Shown: positions 1 to 9,510, counted from the first letter of the stretch. The stretch: 64,000 nt of DNA from Solimonas sp. (GCA_030149365.1 JASBRP010000017.1:102431-166430), one strand, 5' to 3'. Notes: generated from the sequence alone by a model not told the origin. Numbers and translations are program-made.

Positions 1-531
1 CAGTTCGCCAACATCCCGCTGACGCCGGCCCTGGCCAGCATCGCCACCGACATCCTCGAATGCGGGTTCTCCGGGCCGCTGCTGGACCGCTACCTGGAAT
101 CCAAGGCCCGGGAAACGCTGTGCCTGCTGATCGCCGCCATGCAGGAGCCGCAGGGTGCCGCCGCCACCGCGGAGTCGCTGCGCCTGACCCACCACGATCG
201 CGAGCAGCTGGCACTCGCCCGCAAGCTGATCGACGACAGCTTCTCCGCGCCACCCGGCCTCGCCGCGCTGGCGCGCCGCGTCGGGCTCAACCGCAACAAG
301 CTCTGCGCCGGATTCCAGGCCGAGTACGGCCTGACGATCCACGAATACGCACGCGAGCTGCACCTGCAGAAGGCCCTGCAGATGCTGCGCGAGGGTGGCG
401 TGTCGATCACCGAGGTCGCGCTCGAGGTCGGCTACGAGCATTCCTCCAGCCTCACCACCGCCGTGAAGAAGCGCTTCGGCGTCAGCCCGCGGCAACTGCG
501 GCAAACCTCCCGGCGCACCCCCAAGGGCTGA
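1..531 (+). CDS. AraC-family transcriptional regulator, 3' part only
   Basis: The reading frame is open from the first base, so the gene starts upstream of the window; 176 residues are visible. The last 100 residues form the double helix-turn-helix of AraC/XylS regulators: a first helix-turn-helix around ALARRVGLNRNKLCAGF and a second around SITEVALEVGYEHSSSLTTAVKKRFGVSP. The spacing to the second helix and the GYEHSSSLTTA pattern resemble PchR-like regulators, but the ligand-binding half is mostly missing, so no inducer can be suggested. The next gene, a LysE exporter, starts 6 bases after the stop and is probably cotranscribed. Confidence 0.85.
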   Translation, partial: QFANIPLTPALASIATDILECGFSGPLLDRYLESKARETLCLLIAAMQEPQGAAATAESLRLTHHDREQLALARKLIDDSFSAPPGLAALARRVGLNRNKLCAGFQAEYGLTIHEYARELHLQKALQMLREGGVSITEVALEVGYEHSSSLTTAVKKRFGVSPRQLRQTSRRTPKG

Positions 532-537
532 ACCCGC

Positions 538-1149
538 ATGTCTCCCCTGGCCATCTTCGGCGCCGTTGCGCTGGCGCACCTGCTGGCGGTGATGTCACCG
601 GGGCCCGACTTCGTGATCGTGTCGCGGCAGACCCTGCAGCACGGCCGCGCCGCCGGCCTCTGGACCGCCTGGGGCATCGCCAGCGGCATCGTCTTCCACG
701 TCTGCTGGGGCCTGCTGGGGCTGGCCTGGCTGCTGGAGCAGGCGCCCCGGATCCTCGAATGGCTGCGCTACGGCGGCGCGGCCTTCCTGCTGGTCATGGG
801 CTGGTCGGCCCTGCGCTCCAGGCCCGCGGGCCCGGACGATGCCACCGTCGTCGCACCGCCGGCACGGCGCAGCTTCTGGATCGGTGTCACCACCAATCTG
901 CTGAACCCCAAGGCCGCGCTGTTCTTCGTCGCGCTGTTCTCGGCCGTGCTCACCAGCAGCACCTCGCCCGGACTGCGGCTGCTGCTGGGCACCTGGATCG
1001 TGCTGAGCACCGGCGCCTGGTTCAGCCTGGTGGCGCTCGGCCTCGGCCATCCGCGGATACGGGCCAAGCTGCAGGCACGCGCCTGGCAGATCGACCGTGC
1101 CATGGGCGGCCTGCTGGTGCTGTTGGCGCTGCTGGTCCTGCTGGGCTGA
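538..1149 (+). CDS. LysE/RhtB-family amino acid exporter
   Basis: A 203-residue inner-membrane protein of about six hydrophobic segments. The N-terminal LAVMSPGPDFVIVSRQT is the family signature (SPGP), and the central NLLNPKAALFF motif is also typical. Length fits the family (about 205 aa). LysE/RhtB proteins export amino acids or related small molecules; the substrate cannot be deduced here. It follows the AraC-type regulator by 6 bases, which suggests control by that regulator or cotranscription with it. It converges on the sulfatase gene, with only 9 bases between the two stops. Confidence 0.85.
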   Translation: MSPLAIFGAVALAHLLAVMSPGPDFVIVSRQTLQHGRAAGLWTAWGIASGIVFHVCWGLLGLAWLLEQAPRILEWLRYGGAAFLLVMGWSALRSRPAGPDDATVVAPPARRSFWIGVTTNLLNPKAALFFVALFSAVLTSSTSPGLRLLLGTWIVLSTGAWFSLVALGLGHPRIRAKLQARAWQIDRAMGGLLVLLALLVLLG

Positions 1150-1158
1150 AGCGTCTCC

Positions 1159-2931
1159 TCAGGCCGGCAGGCGCCGGCGCAGCCACATCAGCAGCAGCGA
1201 CACCAGCACGATCGCCGCGCCGCCCAGCACGAAACGGTAGTGATGCAGCTGCTTCTTGATGGCGTTGATCTTCACCTGCTTGTGCGGGTTGAAGTCGTCC
1301 GGCAGCTTCAGCACGCCCACGTCCTTCTCGTAGGCGGCGTAGTCGGCCAGCATGGCCTGGAAGCGCTGCGGCTCCTGCGCACTCAGGTCCTGCACCTCGC
1401 CGGGGTCGGTGGCGAGGTTGTAGAGGCGCCACTTCGCATCACCCCAGGGCAGCGTGATCCGGGTGATCTTGTAGTCGCCCTTGAACAGCGCGGCGTTGCC
1501 ACCCACCTCCATGCCCACCGGCTCCTCGGCCGCGTAGACCCGCGGCGCGGCGCCGCTGAGCGCGGGCTTGAGGCTGCGCCCGCTCATCGGCACCGGGCCG
1601 TTCCAGCGGGAGGGTTCCACGCGGGCATAGTCGTAGATGGTCGGTGCCACGTCGGTGACGAAGCTGGTGCCGATCACGCGCTGGCCCGCCGCGATACCGG
1701 GGCCCGCCGCGATCAGCGGCACGCGCATGCCGCCTTCCGAGGAGTGGAACTTGAACAAGTTGCCCGGCGAGGCCGTGGCATTGGCCCATTCCGGGCCGAT
1801 GAACACCATGCTGCCCTTCTCGCCGAGGTTCTCCAGCTCATGGGTATAGCCATGGCGCGACATCCAGGTCTTGAAGCCGGTCTGCGCCACCGGGTTGCTC
1901 GGCTCCGGGCCGTTGTCCGAGGTCAGCAGGAAGATGGTGTTCTCGAACTGCCCGCGCGCCTTGAGGTATTCCACCAGGCGGCCGATGTGCTGGTCCATCG
2001 CCTCGATCATGCCCGCATGCACCTGCATGCTCCTGGCGTAGATCGCGCGCTCGTCGGCGTCCAGCGATTCCCAGCTGCGCAGCTTCTCGTGCACCGGTGC
2101 CAGCGGCGCGCCCTGCGGGATCAGGCCGCGCTCCTGCGCACGGCGCCAGCGCTGCTCGCGGATCACGCCCCAGCCGCCGTCGTAGACCCCGGCATAGCCG
2201 GCGGTGAGCTCGCGTGGCGCCTGCACCGGGATATGCACCGCCTGGAAGGCGATGTACGCCAGGAAGGGCTCGCGGCGCTGCTGGTCCTTGTCCAGGTAGC
2301 CGATCATCTGGTCGATGAGGAACCTGGAGGAGTAGAAATCCTCCGGCAGGGTCGCCGGCTTGCCGTCCTCGAACCAGTCGGCGCTGGTGTAGTACGGCAT
2401 GTAGGGCTTCTGCTCCCAGTTGTCCGCGCCCGAGGCGTCGAGCACGAAGGAGCGGTCGAAACCATGCGAGTCCGGCAGCTCGCCCGGCCCATGGCCCAGG
2501 TGCCACTTGCCGGTCATGTAGCTGCGATAGCCCTCCGCCTTCAGGCGCGTGGCCAGGGTCTCCACGCCGGGCTCGAAGCGCATGCGGTAGCCCGGCCGCC
2601 CCTGCTGCTCCACCGGCAGCGTCTCCGGGATGGTGGCGAAGCCGGTGCGGTGGTTGTCCACGCCAGTCAGCAGCATCGCGCGCGAGGGTGAGCACAACGG
2701 CGAGCTGTGGTACTGCGTGAAGACCGCGCCGCGCGCCGCGAGCGCGTCGATGTTGGGCGTGCGCGCCTCACCGCCATAGGCGCCGAGATCGCTGAAGCCG
2801 GCATCGTCGATCAGCATCAGCACGAAATTGGGACGCGTGTCCGCGGGCGCGTCGGCCTGCGCGGTCGCCACCAGCGGCAGCACTGCCGTGGCCAGCATGG
2901 CAGCCAAGCCGAAGCGTGAGGCCTTGTTCAT
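1159..2931 (-). CDS. arylsulfatase, formylglycine type, C-terminally anchored
   Basis: This 590-residue protein hydrolyses sulfate esters, probably in the periplasm. An N-terminal signal peptide (about residues 1-26) is followed by the sulfatase core: the metal-binding LIDDAGFSDLGAYGG, then CSPSRAMLLTG, the C-x-P-S-R motif whose Cys is converted to formylglycine by a maturase, and later GKWHLGH and SDNGPEP. The C-terminus carries one hydrophobic segment followed by RRRLP, so the enzyme may be anchored in the inner membrane; this tail is unusual for soluble arylsulfatases. A strong ribosome site (GGGGGAG) precedes the ATG. No maturase gene is nearby. Confidence 0.9.
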   Translation of the reverse strand: MNKASRFGLAAMLATAVLPLVATAQADAPADTRPNFVLMLIDDAGFSDLGAYGGEARTPNIDALAARGAVFTQYHSSPLCSPSRAMLLTGVDNHRTGFATIPETLPVEQQGRPGYRMRFEPGVETLATRLKAEGYRSYMTGKWHLGHGPGELPDSHGFDRSFVLDASGADNWEQKPYMPYYTSADWFEDGKPATLPEDFYSSRFLIDQMIGYLDKDQQRREPFLAYIAFQAVHIPVQAPRELTAGYAGVYDGGWGVIREQRWRRAQERGLIPQGAPLAPVHEKLRSWESLDADERAIYARSMQVHAGMIEAMDQHIGRLVEYLKARGQFENTIFLLTSDNGPEPSNPVAQTGFKTWMSRHGYTHELENLGEKGSMVFIGPEWANATASPGNLFKFHSSEGGMRVPLIAAGPGIAAGQRVIGTSFVTDVAPTIYDYARVEPSRWNGPVPMSGRSLKPALSGAAPRVYAAEEPVGMEVGGNAALFKGDYKITRITLPWGDAKWRLYNLATDPGEVQDLSAQEPQRFQAMLADYAAYEKDVGVLKLPDDFNPHKQVKINAIKKQLHHYRFVLGGAAIVLVSLLLMWLRRRLPA

Positions 2932-3003
2932 TGGTTCTCCCCCAATCGTTATGGGCCGATTGTCACCGGCCCGGGGGGAAATTGACAGGCTGTTGCTATC
3001 GCT

Positions 3004-3270
3004 TCAGCGCAACTGGCTGTCCTTGCTGCCGCGCCGGTTGTAGCCGCTGAATGTGCCGGATTGGCGGTCCTGCGCCTCCTGGCAGTCCACGCAGAGCCGC
3101 ACCCCGGGAATCGCCAGGCGGCGGCCCTCGGGGATCTCGGCCTCGCATTCTGCACAGTGGCTCAGGCTGGGACCGGCGGACAGGCCGCTGCGGGCACGGG
3201 CAATGGCATCCGAGACCGTGGCATCGATCTGCTCCTGCACCGCACCCTCGCGCGCCCAACCGGTGGCCAT
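3004..3270 (-). CDS. DksA/TraR-type C4 zinc finger protein
   Basis: An 88-residue protein. The centre carries a four-cysteine zinc finger, CAECEAEIPEGR then LCVDCQ, as in TraR and YbiI-like DksA relatives. DksA-family members bind the RNA polymerase secondary channel, but this one is too short to hold the full coiled coil of DksA, so it most resembles the short TraR/YbiI group. It stands alone between the sulfatase and the PhoD-type phosphatase, all on the minus strand. Its function is inferred from the family only. Confidence 0.75.
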   Translation of the reverse strand: MATGWAREGAVQEQIDATVSDAIARARSGLSAGPSLSHCAECEAEIPEGRRLAIPGVRLCVDCQEAQDRQSGTFSGYNRRGSKDSQLR

Positions 3271-3340
3271 GGCTCTCTCTACTTGCCGTGTCCTGTAGAG
3301 ATAGTGCCCCTGCCCATGAATTTCAAGTCATCGGCGCATC

Positions 3341-3366
3341 CCCTCTCCCCGCAGGCGGGGAGAGGG
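3341..3366. repeat. REP-like palindrome, CTCTCCCCGC family
   Basis: A 12-bp perfect stem (CCCTCTCCCCGC and its complement) around a 2-base loop. The same design recurs at 12919-12950, 25382-25407 and 32732-32757, always between genes. It lies between the PhoD-type gene and the upstream region of the zinc finger gene, and may act as a terminator or RNA stabiliser. Confidence 0.7.
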
Positions 3367-3403
3367 CCAGGGTGAGGGGGGAGTCCGCCGCGAACAGCCC
3401 ACC

Positions 3404-5074
3404 TCAGGGCGCCGCAGCCGGCCCGCCGTCGATGGGACCGGTCGCCTCACGCACCGCCACCAGGTGATTGCTGCCGCTCTGCACCGTGAAGGCCTGGCTC
3501 AGCGCCTGATCGTCATCGCGCTCGGTGACGCGCGGCACCATCCAGAACTCGGCCTGCAGGCGCTCCGGCGTGAGGTCCAGCAGCAGGTAGCCGTTGAGCG
3601 TGTTCTGGTAGTACTTCAGGTGCGGGTTGGTCAGCCGCAGCAGTTGCTCGGCATTGGCGGCGAGTTGCGCGAACAGCGCGGTGGGGCCGTTGCCGGCCGG
3701 CAGGTCGCCACGCGAGGTGATGGAGGTAGCGACGAACTCTACCGCCACCGCACCCTGCCCGCTCAGCGGCTGGTAGCCCAGGCCGTTGGGATCGTCGGTC
3801 ACCTCGAAGGCATAGGCCTCGTGGGCGTCGCCGGTCAGGATCACCACGTTGCCGCCGCTGCGGGCGCGGATCATCTCGACCACGCGCGAGCGTGCCGGGT
3901 CGTAGCCGTCCCACTTGTCGTTGGACAGGTACAGCCCGCCGCCGCCCAGCGCGCGCGGCGCGCCGAGCAGCTTCAGCGGCGAGAAGTACACCTGGTTGCC
4001 GATCAGCTGCCAGCGCGCGGTGTTGGCGGCGAGCTGCCCGCCCAGCCAGGCCTCCTGGGTCGGCCCCAGGATGTGCCGCGCGGGGTCGGCGAAGTCGCCG
4101 CTCTGGGTGAACACCGGCACGGCGTCGCCGAACAGGCTGTTGGGCGGCAGCGGCTCGTCGCGCCCGTGGTGGCGCGCATCGACCATGGTCAGGTCGGCCA
4201 GGTCGCCGAAGCGGAAGCCGCGCCAGACGCGCGAAGGGTCCGCCGCATCCGGCGCGCGGATCGGCATCCACTCGAAGGCCGCCTGCATGGCGGCATGGCG
4301 GCGCTCGGCATAGCTGCCCTCGGTTTCCGCGTCGTGGGCGTCGGCGTTGTCCTTCCAGGCGTTGTTGGCCACCTCGTGGTCGTCCCAGATCCAGATCACG
4401 GGGTGCTGGCGGTGCAGTTCCTGCAGGTCCTCGTCGGCGCGATACTGGGCATAGCGCTGGCGATAGTCGGCCAGGCTCACCAGCTCGTTTGCCGGCTGGT
4501 GCGGCCGCACCTGGTCCTGGCTGCCGTTCTCGTAGATGTAGTCGCCCAGGTGCACCACGGCGTGCAGGTCACTGCGCTCGGCCACGCGGCGGTAGGCGTG
4601 GAAGTAGCCGGCGACGTAGTTGGAGCAGGTGACGAAGGCCAGGCGCAGGCGCGACACGCCGCCCAGCGGCGCGGTGCGCGCGCGGCCCACCGGCGAGCGG
4701 GCGCTGGCGGATTCGAAGCGGTAGTAGTACGCGGTGTCGGGCGCCAGGTCACGCAGGTCGAGCTTCACGGTCCAGTCGCGCTCGGCGCTGCTGCTGACGC
4801 TGCCGCGCAGCACCACCTGCGTCAGGCTCGGGTCGCGCGCCACGACGTAGCGCAGGCGTGCGCTGCGGGCGGCCTCGCCGGCGGGCACGGCGCGGGTCCA
4901 CAGCATGACAGCGTCGGGCAGCGGATCGCCGCTGGCGACGCCATGGGTGAAGTCCGCCGCGTCGAGCGCGCCGTCGCCATCCTGGCGTTCGTCGCTGTTG
5001 CCGCAGCCGGAGAGCAGGCTGACCAGTGTCGCGCCCGTCGCGACAACGAAAGCGCGGCGCGTGAACGGCGGCAT
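3404..5074 (-). CDS. PhoD-like alkaline phosphatase/phosphodiesterase
   Basis: A 556-residue protein with a twin-arginine signal (FTRRAF near residue 5) that ends in a lipobox-like LLSGC, so it is probably a Tat-exported lipoprotein. The body matches PhoD enzymes: an N-terminal Ig-like domain beginning FTHGVASGDPLPDAVMLWTR, then metal-binding motifs HLGDYIYENG, WDDHEVANN and LTGDAHE. PhoD enzymes are Ca/Fe-dependent phosphomonoesterases or phosphodiesterases that work outside the cytoplasm. Length is as expected. The gene is monocistronic as far as can be seen, with a REP-like palindrome beyond its 3' end. Confidence 0.88.
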   Translation of the reverse strand: MPPFTRRAFVVATGATLVSLLSGCGNSDERQDGDGALDAADFTHGVASGDPLPDAVMLWTRAVPAGEAARSARLRYVVARDPSLTQVVLRGSVSSSAERDWTVKLDLRDLAPDTAYYYRFESASARSPVGRARTAPLGGVSRLRLAFVTCSNYVAGYFHAYRRVAERSDLHAVVHLGDYIYENGSQDQVRPHQPANELVSLADYRQRYAQYRADEDLQELHRQHPVIWIWDDHEVANNAWKDNADAHDAETEGSYAERRHAAMQAAFEWMPIRAPDAADPSRVWRGFRFGDLADLTMVDARHHGRDEPLPPNSLFGDAVPVFTQSGDFADPARHILGPTQEAWLGGQLAANTARWQLIGNQVYFSPLKLLGAPRALGGGGLYLSNDKWDGYDPARSRVVEMIRARSGGNVVILTGDAHEAYAFEVTDDPNGLGYQPLSGQGAVAVEFVATSITSRGDLPAGNGPTALFAQLAANAEQLLRLTNPHLKYYQNTLNGYLLLDLTPERLQAEFWMVPRVTERDDDQALSQAFTVQSGSNHLVAVREATGPIDGGPAAAP

Positions 5075-5136
5075 GCAACGACCCCAGGCTGAAAAGTGAA
5101 GGGGTCAGTCTTGCCGCCGAAGATGGCAGCCGGATG

Positions 5137-5183
5137 AAAAGAGGGGCGCCGGGGGCGGTAAATCCGCCCCAACGGCGCCCCTC
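5137..5183 (-). terminator. bipartite hairpin terminator after the LVIVD gene
   Basis: Two nested perfect stems: an outer 11-bp stem (GAGGGGCGCCG, 5141-5151, with 5173-5183) enclosing an inner 7-bp GGGGCGG stem with loop TAAAT. Read on the minus strand it follows the stop of the LVIVD lipoprotein gene by 6 bases and is followed by TTTT. Confidence 0.7.
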
Positions 5184-5189
5184 ATGCGC

Positions 5190-6623
5190 CTACCAGACGC
5201 CGTTGGTAACGCGGATGGCGTAGAAGCCGCTGAAGCCGTCGGTGTACCAGATTTCCTTGCGCTCGGGCACGAAGGACGGGCTGGACATGGCCCAGTTACT
5301 GGCCGGCGCCGGCACGGTGATGATGCGCGGCTGGATCGGGGCGTTGTAGTAGGCGACCTCGCGCGGGCGGGTCGGATCGCGGATGTCGAAGATGCGCAGG
5401 CCCGACAGGATCATGCTGCAGGCGGCGATATCCGGGTTCACGCGCGTGGGGATGTTGCAGTAGTGCCCGGCATAGCCGCCGATGGGATTCATGGCCCCCG
5501 GGTCCTTGGCGATGGCGTCGCGGTTCTCCGGCTCGTGCACTTCCAGGCGCAGGTTGGAGACGATCTTCGGCGCGGTCTCGTCACCGATGTCGATGATGCG
5601 TCCGGCGCCCACGTAGCGGCCATGCAGGGCCACGCCCAGGCTGCCGGGGTTGTTGGTGGAGTACTCGTCGATCTCCAGCAGGTAGGGCTTGCCGTTGCGC
5701 GTGAACGGGATGGCGTTCTGCGGGATGCTGCGGTTGTCCCAGTCCAGGCGGCTGATCTCGCGCACCTTGGGGTTGGACTTGCGCGCCTGGATCTCTGAGA
5801 TGTCCAGGATCACCACGCCGCTGTTCTGGCCGTAGGCGAGATAGGCGCGGTTGCCGTCGTCGCTGATCGACAGGCCGTGCGAGCTGTAGCCGCCGCTCCA
5901 GATCGGCAGCGGCAGCGAGGGGTTGGAGATGTCCACCGCGGTCAGCGTGGGGATCATCGGCGTGGCGGAGAAGAAAGTCTTGCCGTCGGGCGACATGCCA
6001 CTCTCATGGCCCAGCACGCCCACCGGCGCGGAGGCGCGCAGCTTGGGGCTGCGGCAGTCCTCGGCGATGTCGTAGACGTCCACGATGCCCGGATAGGCCA
6101 GCGGGTTGCCCATCACCGCCGCCAGCACGCCGGCCTCCTGCGAGACCACCAGCGATTCGTGCGGCGACAGCATGGCCAGGCTGATCAGCCGCGCCGTCAG
6201 CACGGGCTTGGCGGGGTCGCTCATGTCCAGCACGTTCACGCCGACATTGGCGTCGAGGATGTTGGTGGGAAACAGCAGCGTGCTGTCGTAGTAGGCGCAT
6301 TCGCGACCGGACTTGTCGATGTAGCGCTCCACCTTGAAGCCGCCCACGGTGCCGATGGCGTTGGGGACGATATAGGTGCCCACCAGTTCGGTATTGCAGG
6401 TATAGCCCTGCGCCGCGCGGCCGCTATCGTGCTCGGCCTGGGTCACCCGTCCCTGCATGCCGCTCTCCGGCAGGGAGCCGGCGCCGCAGGTGGCCTTGGG
6501 AGTGGCGCCTTCCAGCGGAGCCTCCGCCACCGAGCTGCTGGAGCCGCAGGCGGACAGGCCGGCGGACAGCGCCACCAGCATCGCCGGGATCAGGAGGGGG
6601 ATCGGGGGGGATTTCACTGCCAT
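5190..6623 (-). CDS. LVIVD-repeat lipoprotein
   Basis: A 477-residue exported protein with a lipoprotein signal peptide (GLSACGSSSS, Cys about residue 26). The body consists of beta-propeller-like LVIVD repeats: recurring VNVLDMSDPAKPV, VDVYDIAED, TAVDISNPSLP, VVILDISEI, RIIDIGDETAP and RIFDIRDPTRP units. Such repeats occur in selenium-binding-like and surface proteins with no agreed activity. Several paired cysteines are present. It is followed on the same strand, beyond a hairpin, by the PhoD gene and preceded by a DUF305 gene 61 bases upstream; the latter pair may be cotranscribed. Confidence 0.8.
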   Translation of the reverse strand: MAVKSPPIPLLIPAMLVALSAGLSACGSSSSVAEAPLEGATPKATCGAGSLPESGMQGRVTQAEHDSGRAAQGYTCNTELVGTYIVPNAIGTVGGFKVERYIDKSGRECAYYDSTLLFPTNILDANVGVNVLDMSDPAKPVLTARLISLAMLSPHESLVVSQEAGVLAAVMGNPLAYPGIVDVYDIAEDCRSPKLRASAPVGVLGHESGMSPDGKTFFSATPMIPTLTAVDISNPSLPLPIWSGGYSSHGLSISDDGNRAYLAYGQNSGVVILDISEIQARKSNPKVREISRLDWDNRSIPQNAIPFTRNGKPYLLEIDEYSTNNPGSLGVALHGRYVGAGRIIDIGDETAPKIVSNLRLEVHEPENRDAIAKDPGAMNPIGGYAGHYCNIPTRVNPDIAACSMILSGLRIFDIRDPTRPREVAYYNAPIQPRIITVPAPASNWAMSSPSFVPERKEIWYTDGFSGFYAIRVTNGVW

Positions 6624-6684
6624 GTTGCGTCTCCATGCACCGCCGTGCCGGCGGCCCGTTGTTTCAATGCGTTGTTTCGATGCT

Positions 6685-7377
6685 CTACTTCGATGCGCCG
6701 CTTGCGGGAGTGCCGCCGTCCGCGGCCTGCTGCGCCAGGATCGCCAGCATCCGCTGGATCATGTCGATCTCGCGCGACTGCTCCATCACCACGCGGGCCG
6801 CCAGCTCGCGCACCGCCGCCACGCGGCCGTTGTCCGCGGCGAAGCGCGCCATGGGCACCCCGCCCTCGTGGTGCGCCAGCATCAGCGTGAGGAAATGCCG
6901 GTCACGCTCGGTGCCCTCGAGCTGGCGCAGGCGGTTGATCTGGTCCGGCGTGGCCAGGCCGGTCATGCCGGTGGGCGAGCGGCTGCAATCCAGCAGGTAC
7001 TTGCTCAGCGCCGCGTCGGGCGGCTCGCTGCCGAGCAGCATCCAGTCCATGCCGCGCGTGGGCGGCACGAAGGGCTGGTTCCACAGGCGCAGCCAGCCGT
7101 ACATCTGCCCCAGCTCGGCGATCTGCGCGTCGGCGATGGTCTGCGCCAGCCGGCCCAGGCCGGTGGGGCGCCCGTCCAGCATGAACTTGGACATGGCGAT
7201 GGCCTGCTGGTGGTGCAGGCTCATGGATTGGGCAAAGCCGACATCGATGGGGCTGCCCGCCACCGCGGCCAGCTCCGCCCGCGTGGATCGCAGCGCCAGT
7301 TGCTGCTGCACCGCCAGCGTGGCCAGGCCGGCAAGCACCAGCACCACCGCGATGACCAGGGAACGGCGCGCGACCAT
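6685..7377 (-). CDS. DUF305 family protein, membrane-anchored
   Basis: A 230-residue protein. The start chosen (MVARRSLVIAVV) gives a normal N-terminal anchor; an upstream ATG at 7431 would add 18 residues with no hydrophobic character. Two DUF305 His motifs are clear: FAQSMSLHHQQAIAMSKFM near residue 50 and LTLMLAHHEGGVPMARF near residue 170. DUF305 proteins are ferritin-like four-helix proteins, often linked to copper or other metals, with no established reaction. The upstream neighbour is separated by a REP-containing gap; the LVIVD gene lies directly downstream. Confidence 0.8.
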   Translation of the reverse strand: MVARRSLVIAVVLVLAGLATLAVQQQLALRSTRAELAAVAGSPIDVGFAQSMSLHHQQAIAMSKFMLDGRPTGLGRLAQTIADAQIAELGQMYGWLRLWNQPFVPPTRGMDWMLLGSEPPDAALSKYLLDCSRSPTGMTGLATPDQINRLRQLEGTERDRHFLTLMLAHHEGGVPMARFAADNGRVAAVRELAARVVMEQSREIDMIQRMLAILAQQAADGGTPASGASK

Positions 7378-7754
7378 GTTCAACCCTGGGGCGTCGGCCA
7401 GCCGCCTGCACGCGGATGCGGGACGCGGCAACGGCAGGCGCGATACCGCGCACGCGGGGGGCTGTACATGCTGGCACTCTCCTCTGTAGGACTCGCGGCG
7501 CTGGACGGCCGTCTCGTTATGGGAGCCACAATAGCATGCGGACGGCGGGGTTCAGCCCGGCGCGTGCCGCGAGGAGAAGACCGCTTGCAGCCGGAGACAA
7601 GGCCTAAGGCAGCTCTGATTTAGTTGCCGTTCGCCCTGAGCCTGTCGAAGGGTGGGCGGCAACTGATTGACGGACCTGGCGGGTAATCCGCCCCATGCTT
7701 CGATCCTTCGACAGGCTCAGGGCTTCAGAACGAACGGTCTTCTTCAGAGGCTCG
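7378..7754. other. intergenic region with REP-like inverted pair
   Basis: A 377-bp gap between the DUF305 gene and the MHYT kinase, both on the minus strand. Apart from the REP-like pair listed separately and the likely promoter of the DUF305 gene, no coding frame with family-like features is visible. Confidence 0.5.
7627..7738. repeat. REP-like inverted pair, CTTCGACAGGCTCAGGGC family
   Basis: Two copies in opposite orientation: the left arm includes GCCCTGAGCCTGTCGAAG and the right arm CTTCGACAGGCTCAGGGC, each flanked by an ACGG/CCGT boundary. The same element occurs at 34852-34941 and 63914-63946. The family is widespread in intergenic DNA of Gammaproteobacteria. Confidence 0.8.
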
Positions 7755-9347
7755 CTAGGCAGCTTCCAGCGGCTCCGCCGGCTGCTCGGCCTCGCGGCGC
7801 GGCAGCGTGAAGGAGAAGGTGGCACCCTTTCCGGTCTCGGACGAAACCCAGATGCGGCCGCCGTGCAGGTGCACGATCTTCTCGCAGATGGCCAGGCCGA
7901 TGCCGTTGCCCTCGAAGCGGTCCGAAGTGTGCAGGCGCTGGAAGATCTGGAAGATGCGCTTCTGGTGCATCTCTTCGATGCCGATGCCCTGGTCCTCCAC
8001 GGACACGACCCACTCCCCCGGCACGGGCGAGGCACCGATGCGTACCAGCGGTCGGGACTGCGGCTGGAACTTGATGGCGTTGTTGATCAGGTTCTGCAGC
8101 AGCTGCGTGAGCAGCGGGCGGTCGGCATGCACCTCGGGCAGTTCGCCGGTCTCGATCACCGCGCCGCGTTCCTCGATCAGCGCCTTCATCGCCAGGCGCG
8201 CGGCATCCACCGCCTCGCGTAGCTGGAAATCCGTGGCATGCACGCCGTTCTGCCCCACGCGCGACAGCTCCAGCAAGGCGCGGATCAGCTCGCGCATCTG
8301 GTTGGAGGCCTCGGAGATGAAGCTCAGGTACTCGCGCACCTCGCCCTCGGCCTGCGGCAGCTTGCGCTCCAGCAACTGCACGAAGCCGTTGACGGTGCGC
8401 AGCGGCGCCTGCAGGTCGTGCGAGGCCACGTAGGCAAACTGCTCCAGCTCGCGGTTCGACCGCTCCAGTTCGGCGCTGCGGGTCTGCAGCACCTCGGCCA
8501 GCCGCTGCTGCTCGGCCAGGCTCTCGCTCAGCGCGGCCTGGGCCTGCTCGCGTGCCTCGACCTGGTGCTGCAGGTCCTCGTTCGTCTGCTCCAGGCGGGC
8601 GATCATCGCGGCGCGGCGCTGCGACCGCCGCGCATCGACGGTGGAAGCGATCAGGGCCAGCACCAGCAGGCCGACCACCACGCCGGCGATGACGAAGGCC
8701 AGCGAGTCGCCCTGCAGCGCGTAGGGCCCGCCGGCCAGGCACATGGCGCCGGGCGAGAACTGCGCGGCGTGCATGCCCGTGTAGTGCATGCCGGCGATGG
8801 CCACGCCCATGATGGCGGAGGCCGCCAGGCGCTTGATCACCGTGCCTTCGGTCCGCGACCGCAGGTTGAAAGCCAGCCACAGCGCCACCACCGAGGCCGC
8901 CACCGCGATGGCGAACGAGGCCAGGAACAGGCCTGTGTCGTAGCGGATCGGCGGCGACATGCGCATGGCCGCCATGCCGGTGTAATGCATGGCGCAGATG
9001 CCGGAGCCCATCACCAGGCCGCCGCCGAGCAGGTAGCTCAGGCGCAGCTGCGGGCGGCTGGTGATGGTCAGGGCGATGGCCGAGGCCACCACGGCGTAGG
9101 CCATGGAAATGGCCGTGAGCTTGAACTCGAAGGCCATGGCGATCGGCAGGCTGAAGGCCAGCATGCCGATGAAATGCATGGTCCAGATGCCCGCGCCCAT
9201 GGCCAGGGCCCCGCCGACGATCCAGCCCAGCGTGGCGCCCTCCCGGCTTTCGGTCACGCGTGCGGCCAGGCTCAGGGCGGCATAGGACGCCAGCATGGCC
9301 ACCAGCAGGGAGAGGGCGACTAGGGCTGGATCGTAGGTACCGGTCAT
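7755..9347 (-). CDS. MHYT-domain sensor histidine kinase
   Basis: A 530-residue integral-membrane kinase. The start MTGTYDPALV is preferred because the frame upstream to 9551 codes for 68 residues unlike any domain. The first 240 residues form an MHYT sensor with seven hydrophobic segments and three metal-binding motifs (MHFIGM, MHYTGM, MHYTGM), thought to bind copper or sense gas. A coiled coil (about 270-330) leads to a HisKA domain with FAYVASHDLQAPLR (phospho-His) and an ATPase domain with LLQNLINNAIKF, DQGIGI and GNGIGLAI. This dimerisation domain resembles phytochrome-type kinases. No response regulator is adjacent. Confidence 0.88.
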   Translation of the reverse strand: MTGTYDPALVALSLLVAMLASYAALSLAARVTESREGATLGWIVGGALAMGAGIWTMHFIGMLAFSLPIAMAFEFKLTAISMAYAVVASAIALTITSRPQLRLSYLLGGGLVMGSGICAMHYTGMAAMRMSPPIRYDTGLFLASFAIAVAASVVALWLAFNLRSRTEGTVIKRLAASAIMGVAIAGMHYTGMHAAQFSPGAMCLAGGPYALQGDSLAFVIAGVVVGLLVLALIASTVDARRSQRRAAMIARLEQTNEDLQHQVEAREQAQAALSESLAEQQRLAEVLQTRSAELERSNRELEQFAYVASHDLQAPLRTVNGFVQLLERKLPQAEGEVREYLSFISEASNQMRELIRALLELSRVGQNGVHATDFQLREAVDAARLAMKALIEERGAVIETGELPEVHADRPLLTQLLQNLINNAIKFQPQSRPLVRIGASPVPGEWVVSVEDQGIGIEEMHQKRIFQIFQRLHTSDRFEGNGIGLAICEKIVHLHGGRIWVSSETGKGATFSFTLPRREAEQPAEPLEAA

Positions 9348-9510
9348 GGCGTCGCCTGACCCTCCGGAGGCTGTGGTTCCGGCACGATACCAGCCTTCCG
9401 GGTAAGCAGCCCCCGCCCCGCATTTCCCGCCATGCCCGGTCTCCGTCCTTGGAAGCTCAAGGATTACCGGAGCCGCTGAACCGATTCTGAATGCCGCGGC
9501 GCCGGCCGGA